Shown here one piece after another: positions 45,179 through 52,364 of a stretch of DNA of 64,000 nucleotides. Below the pieces are notes generated by a model that was given only the letters and a program-made list of their open reading frames with translations, searched no databases and had not been told where the DNA came from. A program made the position numbers and the translations under genes. Numbering within the stretch: position 1 is the stretch's first letter; each line of letters starts with the position of its first letter. The stretch comes from Myxococcota bacterium (GTDB lineage: Bacteria > Myxococcota > B64-G9), in assembly GCA_022710975.1 (NCBI GenBank), contig JAKLGA010000003.1, positions 372,001 through 436,000 on the forward strand, given 5' to 3'.

Positions 45179-47559
45179 ACCGGCGCCTCCTGGCGATGGC
45201 CCTGCTGCTCGCGGCCGCCGGCTGCGGGCAGGGCGAGCTTACCCTCGATTTGGCCCCGCGCTTCGCCGCGCTGCTCGAGGTGCCCGGGCTGCTGGGCGTG
45301 GTGATCGTCACCCGGGCGGACGGCGGCGAGGAGGTGGCGCGCGCCGGGCTGGTGGCCTTCGAGGGCTCTGCCGCGACCCGGCTGGGCGGGATCCCGGCGG
45401 GCGTGGATCTCCTGGTGCGGGTGGAGTGGTACGCCGGGGCAGGCATGGTGCTCGTGGCCGAGTCCGCCGCGCAGCCGGTGCGCCTGGCGGAGGGCAAGAC
45501 CAGCTCGGTGGCCTTCGACGCCGACGCCCTGGACTACCCGGACACCGACGGGGACGGGGCCGCCAACCTGGCGGAGGTGGTCTGGGAGGACCGAGAGCCG
45601 GGCGCGGCCGCAAGCGCCTGGAACGACCCCACCAGGGTCCCGCCGGGTTTCCTGACCGGGTTCGTGGCCGCCATCCCCACGCCCGGTATGTGCTACTCCG
45701 TGGCGCCGTTCGGGACCATGAGCGTGGTCGCGGTCACCCAGAGCGACCTGACTCGCCAAGGGGGCAACCTGGTGCCGACCAACCAGCGCATCGAGGTGCT
45801 CGAGCCCACGACCCGCAACCACCTGGAACACCCCCTGACCTGCAGCGCCTCGGGGTACCCGCTCACGGCGCGGGTCAGCCCGGTGGCCAACCCGCCCGAA
45901 GTCGCGGTCCTGTGCGGAGCCACCCTGAGCTTCGTGCAGCCCGAGCCGAACCTCGGTCTGTCATCCTCGGGCGTCGCCACCCTCCAGTTCGAGTCTCCCC
46001 GGATCGCCTACTCGCGAGACGGCAGCCTGGTCTACGTGCCCCACAAGGAGGCCGGGAGCATCTCCGTGGTGGGCGCCACCCCCTTCCAGCCGGACCACGC
46101 CCAGCTGTTGCGGGTGCTCGCGGCGCCGGCGCTGCCGGCGGACGGCGTCTTCATGGACGCCGCCGACACGGGCGCCCATCTGCTGGTCTCGGACGCGGGC
46201 GGCGGTGGGCTGCTCGTCCTGTCGAGGCCGGCTGGCCAGGTGGAGAGCCTGGTGGGGCGGATCCTGGCGGACAGCCTGGACACCCCGGGCCTGCTGCTCG
46301 TGCACCCCGCCGGGGGGATCGCCTACGTGGCGACCTCCGACGTCCAGGCTGGGCGGTACGCGCTGGTGGCCATCGACATCCGTGGCGCCGACCCCACGAG
46401 CTGGAGCATCGCGGGCGAGGTCCCGCTCGATGGGCCTGCGGTCGGTCTGGCCACGGACGCGCGCCTGGGTGCCTACCTGTACGTCGCCACGATGCAGACC
46501 GTCTACGGCGTCGACGCCTTCAGCTTCGGGACGCTCTGGACACGCACCAGCGGCCAGCTCGACCTGGGGTTGTTCCTCGATCTGTCCATCGCCGGAGATG
46601 GCAGCGCGGGGTTCGTCCCCCAGAGCGACACCCGCGGGGTGTTCGTCCTCGGCGTCCCCTCGTCCGCGGACCTCGCCGAGACCGAGCCCAACGGCCGCCT
46701 GCCGGCCGAGCCGCAGCCCGCCAATGTCCTGCGCGTCGACGGCGGACCGAGCGTGGGCTTCGTCACCCTGTCGGATCCCGAGGTCGGGCCCCTGACCGAG
46801 ATCGCCTGCCGCGTCCACGAGCCCGCGCCAGCCACGCCCATCGACTTCGCCGAGGATCTCGAGGATGTGTGGCGGCTGGAGCTCGATGGGGTGGACGGAC
46901 CACTGGCGGTGGCGGTCGTGCAGACCGAGTGCCACGCGGAGCTGAGCCTGGCCGCGCTGGACTCCTCCGGGGCGCCCCTGCTGAACGCCTACGCCCTCGC
47001 GGGTGGCACCTGCCAACCTCTGGGCAGCGGCGTGTTCCTAGTGGCGCCCTCCGCGCAGGCGGTGGCGGCGGTCGGCGTGGGCGCCATGGACGCGCGGCGC
47101 AACGCCAACTTCAGCGCCTACGAGCTCCAGGCGGTCTCCATCGGGGCCATCGCGGACATCCAGGAGGACGAGCAACACGATCCCGGCTTCGTCCAGGCCA
47201 TCCAGCAGGTGCCTGCCCGGGTGCACGGCCGCGTGGAGGTCGGTGACCTGGGAGGCATCGAGATCTATCCCGGCGATCGGGTCGAGGACTGCTACTCCTT
47301 GAACCTGGCGGATGGGCACAAGGCTGTGCGGCTCGACTTCGCCGAAGACGCCGACCTGGATCTGTTCCCGCTGGACGCCGAGACCGGCCTGGCCGTCGAG
47401 GAGGCCTTCGCCATCGTCAGCTTCGGAACCACGGAGTACTTCATCGCCGAGCCCAACTCCATCCGTCCGCGCATCGCCAAGCTGTGCGTGGGCATCGATG
47501 ACAACACCCTGCCGGCCGAGGCCGACTACACCCTGACCGTGGTGGACCTGGCCCTCTAG
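45175..47559 (+). CDS. YncE/beta-propeller-like lipoprotein
   Basis: The 794-residue protein has a lipobox (AAGC, Cys at about residue 17) and repeats of beta-propeller type ('IAYSRDGSLVYVPHKEAGSISVV', 'GLLLVHPAGGIAYVATSDVQAG'). A short Ca2+-binding element of the thrombospondin type-3 kind ('DTDGDGAANLAEV') occurs near residue 125. The C-terminal part contains paired Cys and is unassigned. The ATG overlaps the preceding stop, with a GGGAGGTG site upstream. Likely a surface-exposed outer-membrane lipoprotein; binding partner unknown. Confidence 0.7.
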   Translation: MNRRLLAMALLLAAAGCGQGELTLDLAPRFAALLEVPGLLGVVIVTRADGGEEVARAGLVAFEGSAATRLGGIPAGVDLLVRVEWYAGAGMVLVAESAAQPVRLAEGKTSSVAFDADALDYPDTDGDGAANLAEVVWEDREPGAAASAWNDPTRVPPGFLTGFVAAIPTPGMCYSVAPFGTMSVVAVTQSDLTRQGGNLVPTNQRIEVLEPTTRNHLEHPLTCSASGYPLTARVSPVANPPEVAVLCGATLSFVQPEPNLGLSSSGVATLQFESPRIAYSRDGSLVYVPHKEAGSISVVGATPFQPDHAQLLRVLAAPALPADGVFMDAADTGAHLLVSDAGGGGLLVLSRPAGQVESLVGRILADSLDTPGLLLVHPAGGIAYVATSDVQAGRYALVAIDIRGADPTSWSIAGEVPLDGPAVGLATDARLGAYLYVATMQTVYGVDAFSFGTLWTRTSGQLDLGLFLDLSIAGDGSAGFVPQSDTRGVFVLGVPSSADLAETEPNGRLPAEPQPANVLRVDGGPSVGFVTLSDPEVGPLTEIACRVHEPAPATPIDFAEDLEDVWRLELDGVDGPLAVAVVQTECHAELSLAALDSSGAPLLNAYALAGGTCQPLGSGVFLVAPSAQAVAAVGVGAMDARRNANFSAYELQAVSIGAIADIQEDEQHDPGFVQAIQQVPARVHGRVEVGDLGGIEIYPGDRVEDCYSLNLADGHKAVRLDFAEDADLDLFPLDAETGLAVEEAFAIVSFGTTEYFIAEPNSIRPRIAKLCVGIDDNTLPAEADYTLTVVDLAL

Positions 47560-47577
47560 GCCAGGGGGAGATCCAGC

Positions 47578-49314
47578 ATGCGCGCCGCGTCTCTCCTGGC
47601 CCTGCTCGCGCTCACCGGCCTGGCCGCCGCCTGCGGCGGGGGCGGGGGCGGGGAGTGCCGGGACGGCGAGTGGAGCTGCTCGGCGGACGCCCGCACCCTG
47701 ACCCGCTGCGAGGCCGGCCGCTGGGCGGACACGGACTGCCTGGCCGAGCGCGGCCGGCTGTGCGAGCAGGGCGCCTGCGTGGAGCCCTGGCGCTACGGCG
47801 CGCCCTCCTGGGACGCCTGTGCGGACGAACCGCGCGCCACGGCCGAGACGCTGGCGGACAAGGCCGCCGGCTACGAGGACCTCGCCTGGCGCCTGCACGT
47901 GCACCCGTCCCTCAAGTGGCTGTCCCCGGTCACCCTGGCGCCCGACCCCGCGGACCCCGGCCAGCCGGCCGTGCCCGAGGCCCAGGCCACCTGGCAGGAC
48001 GTGGAGCGCTGGCACTCGGGCGAGAACGACGGCCTGTGGAGCGCGCTCTACCTGGCCGCCGAGGCCTACCGCCACGCGGTCACCGGCGAGGAGGAGGCCC
48101 TGGCGCGCCTGCGGGTGCTCATGGACGGCGAGGAGACCCGCATGCGCGTCACCGGCGTGCCGGGGGTGTTCACCCGCCAGTTCATCCCGCCCGGGATCGC
48201 GGGCCTCGAGTGCCCCGCGGATCCGCTCCAGTACGCGCCCGACGCGGAGAAGGACGACAACCAGTGGGTGCGCGTCGGCGCCCAGGGCTGCGTGGAGACC
48301 TACGACCCGGCCGCGGCCGCGTTCGTCGCCTCTGGCCATTGCGGGCTCGGGGAGTTCGCCGGCTTCTGCTGGCTCGACAACGTGTCCCAGGACGAGTACG
48401 CCGGGCACATGCTGGGGCTCACCGCCGTGGCCCTGCTGGTGGACGACGCGGACCTGCGCGCCCGGGCGGTCGAGCTCCTGCGCCAGGTGGGCCAGCACCT
48501 GGTGGACAACCTGCTCGAGTTCCACGACTGGGATGGCCGGGTGACCGAGCACGGCCGCATCTGGGCCCTGGCGCTGGACAACTTCCCCGGCTTCAACGCC
48601 GGCATGGCGCTGGCCTACGTGGGCGCGGCGGCCGAGCTGTCCGGCGACGAGGGGCTGCGCGCCTGGCTGCGCCGCTGCCTGCTGCAGGAGGAGGGGGTCC
48701 AGGACTGCCTCGGGCAGCCCCTGGAGGCCCCGCGGCCCTACCCCGAGCACCTGGAATCCGCCGGGCTGTACGTGGGCGCGGGCAGCTGCCTGTCGAACTG
48801 GAACAACATGTCCATGCACCTGATCTCGATCCAGATCCTGCTGCTGCTCGAGCGCGAGCCGGGCCTGCGGGCGGTGTACCAGGCCCACCTGGAGGACGAG
48901 GTGTTCGCGCCGCCGGACACGCCGCGGGCGATGTCAGGGCAGCGCAACGCCTGGTTCGACTTCGTGTTCGCCGCGCACAAGCGGCTCGGCCCGGGCTCGA
49001 GCGGGCCGGCGCTGGACGCGGTGAAGGACGGGCTGTGCATGCTGCGGCAGTTCCCGGCCTCCAAGCACCAGCGCGCCGTGGCCTGCCCGCCCGAGCGCTG
49101 CGTGCTCTCGGACTGCGTGGACCGCCAGGGCGGACCCATCCTGGAGGAGCCGCGCGAGATCGCCGATCGCTGCCTGGGCCGCTTCGAGTGGTGGCGCAGC
49201 CCCTACAGCCCCGGCGAGTGCAGCCAGGACCCGCGGGTGATCGCCTCCCCGGAGGACTACCTGCTGGCCTACTGGATGGGTCGTTTCTACGGGTTCATCG
49301 CCCCGGGCTGGTGA
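47578..49314 (+). CDS. Large lipoprotein of unknown function
   Basis: The 578-residue product begins with a lipoprotein signal (LAAAC), then a Gly-rich stretch and a module of seven Cys in about 60 residues of the kind seen on myxobacterial surface proteins. The rest looks largely helical, with Trp/Tyr-rich helices ('LWSALYLAAEAYRHAVTGEEEALARL', 'AGHMLGLTAVALLVDD'), which resembles an (alpha/alpha) barrel of glycan-processing enzymes, but no catalytic motif is identified. It lies 18 bases after the YncE-like lipoprotein gene. Confidence 0.6.
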   Translation: MRAASLLALLALTGLAAACGGGGGGECRDGEWSCSADARTLTRCEAGRWADTDCLAERGRLCEQGACVEPWRYGAPSWDACADEPRATAETLADKAAGYEDLAWRLHVHPSLKWLSPVTLAPDPADPGQPAVPEAQATWQDVERWHSGENDGLWSALYLAAEAYRHAVTGEEEALARLRVLMDGEETRMRVTGVPGVFTRQFIPPGIAGLECPADPLQYAPDAEKDDNQWVRVGAQGCVETYDPAAAAFVASGHCGLGEFAGFCWLDNVSQDEYAGHMLGLTAVALLVDDADLRARAVELLRQVGQHLVDNLLEFHDWDGRVTEHGRIWALALDNFPGFNAGMALAYVGAAAELSGDEGLRAWLRRCLLQEEGVQDCLGQPLEAPRPYPEHLESAGLYVGAGSCLSNWNNMSMHLISIQILLLLEREPGLRAVYQAHLEDEVFAPPDTPRAMSGQRNAWFDFVFAAHKRLGPGSSGPALDAVKDGLCMLRQFPASKHQRAVACPPERCVLSDCVDRQGGPILEEPREIADRCLGRFEWWRSPYSPGECSQDPRVIASPEDYLLAYWMGRFYGFIAPGW

Positions 49315-49331
49315 CGGGGCTGGAGGCAGAC

Positions 49332-49703
49332 ATGCTCGAGAGTCCGCTCGTGGTCCTGCTGGGCAAGTGGTTCGTGGTCACGGCCGTGTTCCTGGTGTCC
49401 GCGGCGGTGACCCCCAAGGTGCGGGTCGGGTCCTGGGTGAAGGCCGTGCTGGCCGCGGTGGTCTTCGGCCTGGTGGCCCTGCTGCTCGGCTGGCTACTGA
49501 AGCTCGTGTTCGGCGCGCTCCTGTTCCTGCCGGCCATCCTGACCTTCGGCTTGGGCTTCCTGCTGGTGCCCGTCCTGGTCAACATGGTGCTGCTGTGGCT
49601 GACCGACGCGCTGATGGGGGACGGCCTGCGCATCCAGGGGCTGTGGACCAAGCTGGTCATGGCCGTCGCGCTCAGCGTGGCCTTCGCCCTGCTCTTCCAC
49701 TGA
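49332..49703 (+). CDS. Small integral membrane protein (YvlD/phage-holin-IV-like)
   Basis: This 123-residue protein consists of four hydrophobic helices, in the pattern of the YvlD/holin superfamily IV ('SWVKAVLAAVVFGLVALLLGWLLKL', 'LLFLPAILTFGLGFLLVPVLVNMVLLWLTD'). Despite the family name such proteins are chromosomal and of unknown function. The ATG follows a GGAGG site. It is the last gene of this exported-protein unit, 17 bases after the lipoprotein gene. Confidence 0.7.
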   Translation: MLESPLVVLLGKWFVVTAVFLVSAAVTPKVRVGSWVKAVLAAVVFGLVALLLGWLLKLVFGALLFLPAILTFGLGFLLVPVLVNMVLLWLTDALMGDGLRIQGLWTKLVMAVALSVAFALLFH

Positions 49704-49706
49704 GGG

Positions 49707-50459
49707 CTAGAGGCCCTTCTTCCACTCGGTCACGAAGGCGCGGTGCGCCTGGCGCTCCTCGGCCGGGATCGCCACCAGGCCGGCGAGCAGGACGTAGCCG
49801 AACATCCACAGCGTCAGCCCGTCGAGGAACCAGGTCAGGCCGTAGCCCGCCACCCAGGCCACCAGGCCGGCCACGAAGGTCAGGAACGTCGAGAGCATGA
49901 AGAAGATCTGGTGGGGCTTGAGGCCCTTGTGGTGGCGGCCCTGCCAGGGGATGGTGGTCAGCCCGAGCGCGGGCACGAGCACCACCACGGCCAGCCCGGC
50001 CCAGCGCCCGGCCTCGAAGGCGAACAGGTGCGAGCCGAGGTAGCCGGCGATGGCCATGCCCGAGTAGGTGCGCGGGAGCCCGATCCAGTAGTTGGTGGCC
50101 TCGGCCGGGCTGGCGTAGCCGCGGGCGTGCCGGAGCACCCCGAAGATGGCCGGCAGGCTGGCCAGCGCGAGGGCGCCGTAGAGCCCCAGCATGGGCCGGT
50201 AGGCCGCGTACACCAGCACGGCGGGCGCGATGGCCGAGCTGACCAGATCCACGGTGTTGTCCAGGTGCGGACCGATCTTGTTCTTCTGCTTGGTGAGCCG
50301 GGCCACCACGCCGTCCAGCCCGTCGAACACCCAGGCCAGCCAGACGAAGAAGCAGGCCAGCGGGAGCTGGCCCTCGAGGGCCAGCGCCATGCTGGCCATG
50401 GCGCTGACGAGCGAGAGCAGCGTGACGAGATCCTTGAGGTAGACGTGCATCATTCCCAT
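49707..50459 (-). CDS. CDP-alcohol phosphatidyltransferase
   Basis: This 250-residue membrane protein contains the complete CDP-alcohol phosphotransferase signature DG-x2-AR-x8-G-x3-D-x3-D, spanning residues 46-71 (D46 G47, D49 G50, A53 R54, G63, D67, D71), with six or more transmembrane helices. It makes a phospholipid by transferring a phosphatidyl group from CDP-diacylglycerol; phosphatidylserine synthase is likely, but the acceptor is not certain. The ATG at 50459 has no Shine-Dalgarno and lies close to the inferred transcript start. Confidence 0.88.
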   Translation of the reverse strand: MGMMHVYLKDLVTLLSLVSAMASMALALEGQLPLACFFVWLAWVFDGLDGVVARLTKQKNKIGPHLDNTVDLVSSAIAPAVLVYAAYRPMLGLYGALALASLPAIFGVLRHARGYASPAEATNYWIGLPRTYSGMAIAGYLGSHLFAFEAGRWAGLAVVVLVPALGLTTIPWQGRHHKGLKPHQIFFMLSTFLTFVAGLVAWVAGYGLTWFLDGLTLWMFGYVLLAGLVAIPAEERQAHRAFVTEWKKGL

Positions 50460-50467
50460 GGCGGGCG

Positions 50468-50496
50468 AGCCTACCCCGGAGGGAAACGGATTTCCA
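50468..50496 (-). promoter_or_regulatory. Putative promoter of the phosphatidyltransferase gene
   Basis: On the minus strand TGGAAA (50491-50496), 17 bases, TAGGCT (50468-50473). The predicted transcript start is within a few bases of the ATG at 50459. Confidence 0.45.
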
Positions 50497-50514
50497 GCCC
50501 GGCGGATGAGGGGC

Positions 50515-52176
50515 TCAGCCCCGGCGGCGGCGGGCGAGCAGCAGGCCGAGGACCAGGGCCAGGCCGGCCCCGCCGGGCGCGGCCGTGGCGCAGCCGCCCT
50601 TCATGTCCGCCTCGTCCGGATCCGGGTTGTACGGATCGACGTCCGGGTCCACGGCCAGGCCCACGTGGCACTCGACGCCCTCTCCGGCCAGGGCCAGGCA
50701 CTCGGCGCGGCCCTCCAGGTGGCCGCTGGCCGAGGCGCTGAGGCTGCGCTCGCCGGCGGGCACCGCGACCTCGTAGTAGCCGGCGTCGTCCGCGCTCAGG
50801 GTCAGCCCGGTGTCCACCCACAGCGCGGCACCGCCCAGGCGGGCCTGCGTGGCCGGATCGAGCGGCTCGCCCTCGGCCGCCTCGAGCGCGTAGCCGTAGA
50901 GCTTGCCCTCGCCCGGCTGGAGCCCCAGGCACAGGCCGTCGGCGCCGCACAGCTGCTCGGCCGGGCAGCGCCCGCAGCTCAGGCCGCAGACCGGATCGAG
51001 GCCGCAGTCGCGGCCGGCGCAGGCCAGCTCGCAGCCGCCCGCCTCGCACTGGCCGTTCGCGTTGCAGGTCTGACCGTCGGCGCACACCCCGCAGGCGCCG
51101 CCGCAGCCGTCATCCCCGCAGGTCCGGCCGGCGCACTGCGGCTGGCACACGCAGGCCCCGGCCTGGCAGTCCGCGCCGGCCGGGCAGGCGCCGCAGTCCG
51201 CACCGCAGAACGGGTCCGCCCCGCAGGTGAGGCCGGTGCAGTCCGGCTGGCAGGCGCACTGGCCGCTCCCGTCGCAGGCGTGGTGGTCGGGGCAGGTGCC
51301 GCACGAGCCGCCGCAGCCGTCGTCCCCGCAGGCGCGCCCACCGCAGCTCGGGCTGCAGGCCCGGGTCACGCCGATCGAGCACCAGGTCTCGCCGCCGGCG
51401 GTCACCTCGCACGAGCGCGAGGCGGAGTTGAAGCCCGCGGCCGAGGCGGTGAGGGTGTAGGACCCGGCCGCCAGCTCGAAGACCCACAGCCCGTCTCCGG
51501 CCCCGGCCGTGGTGGACGGGCCGCCCTGCACGCTGACGGTGGCGCCGGGCAGGCGCTCGCTCATGTCGGCCGTGCCCGAGCCGTGATCGACGAACACGGC
51601 GCCCCGCACCGTGCCGGTGGTCGGGGTGGAGCCCAGGTTGTGCCGGCGGATGGCGACGTACGAGGCGCCGGCGCTCTTGAGGTTGTGCACGCAGCCGTAG
51701 GAGCAGCCCTTGCACTCGTACACCCAGGCCGAGCCCCAGGGGTCGCCGCTCTCCCACACGATGATGTGGCCGGACCCGTCGGAGTTGTACACCAGGCAGT
51801 CCCCGCGGGCGGTGTTGTCCCGGTTGATGCGATCCCAGTGGGTCTGCTCGTTGCGGAAGTTCCAGGTCGAGTAGGGGTGGGTGTTGGTGGTCAGCTCGCT
51901 GGGGCTCGGCACCTGCCAGACCTTGCCGGCGAAGCCCGAGCAGTCCGCGCCGTAGGAGCCCGAGTGGGTGCAGTTCGGGCAGCTACCCGAGCACGAGCCG
52001 TGCGAGGCGCCGTCGGTGCGCCAGCAGCCGTGGCCCCACCAGTAGGAGTAGCCCACGCCGTAGCGGGCCAGGTCGATGATCTCGTCCCGGGTCATCTGCG
52101 CCGGAGCTGCCGCCGCCGGAGCCGCCAGGGCCATCGCCAGGACCGCCGCCAGGGCGAACAGGATCTGCTTGGACAT
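50515..52176 (-). CDS. NlpC/P60-like exported protein with Cys-rich repeats and MYXO-CTERM tail
   Basis: The 553-residue product has a signal peptide (to about residue 25), an NlpC/P60-like peptidase domain with C79 ('ADCSGF') and H137 ('GHIIVWE'), a carboxypeptidase-regulatory-like beta domain, then repeated Cys-rich modules of the form CGxDGCGGxCGxC, another beta domain and a C-terminal tail GGCATAAP + hydrophobic helix + RRRRG. This tail is the MYXO-CTERM-type sorting signal, so the protein is probably anchored at the cell surface after processing. A sigma-54 promoter lies upstream. The start at 52176 has an AGGAGG site, unlike an upstream in-frame start at 52260. Confidence 0.85.
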   Translation of the reverse strand: MSKQILFALAAVLAMALAAPAAAAPAQMTRDEIIDLARYGVGYSYWWGHGCWRTDGASHGSCSGSCPNCTHSGSYGADCSGFAGKVWQVPSPSELTTNTHPYSTWNFRNEQTHWDRINRDNTARGDCLVYNSDGSGHIIVWESGDPWGSAWVYECKGCSYGCVHNLKSAGASYVAIRRHNLGSTPTTGTVRGAVFVDHGSGTADMSERLPGATVSVQGGPSTTAGAGDGLWVFELAAGSYTLTASAAGFNSASRSCEVTAGGETWCSIGVTRACSPSCGGRACGDDGCGGSCGTCPDHHACDGSGQCACQPDCTGLTCGADPFCGADCGACPAGADCQAGACVCQPQCAGRTCGDDGCGGACGVCADGQTCNANGQCEAGGCELACAGRDCGLDPVCGLSCGRCPAEQLCGADGLCLGLQPGEGKLYGYALEAAEGEPLDPATQARLGGAALWVDTGLTLSADDAGYYEVAVPAGERSLSASASGHLEGRAECLALAGEGVECHVGLAVDPDVDPYNPDPDEADMKGGCATAAPGGAGLALVLGLLLARRRRG

Positions 52177-52216
52177 CGCGCGCCTCCTGCAGGAAAGCGA
52201 ACAGGTCGCTGTGTGC

Positions 52217-52232
52217 AGCAAGCCACGTGCCA
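52217..52232 (-). promoter_or_regulatory. Sigma-54 promoter of the NlpC/MYXO-CTERM gene
   Basis: The minus strand reads TGGCAC, five bases, TTGCT: an exact match to the sigma-54 -24/-12 consensus (TGGCAC-N5-TTGCA/T). The -12 GC lies about 42 bases before the ATG at 52176, leaving a leader of about 30 bases that contains the AGGAGG site. Expression should need RpoN and an enhancer-binding protein. Confidence 0.8.
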
Positions 52233-52364
52233 GCCGGCGAAGCGGCTCGCCGGGCCGCATCTTTTGGAAACCTCATGTTTTTTCGTGTCGTCGGCTGGCC
52301 GTGGAGGTCGGGACGCGACAGGATGGCGCAGGGCCTGGCAACTCCATTGACCCCTCGGAGGGTG

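Noticed and set aside
49332-49703. Prophage holin
   Set aside because: The holin-like family (YvlD) is common in chromosomes, and no other phage genes are near.
50515-52260. Longer start for the NlpC-like gene at 52260
   Set aside because: It would place coding sequence over the sigma-54 promoter and give a long atypical N terminus; the ATG at 52176 gives a normal signal peptide and an AGGAGG site.
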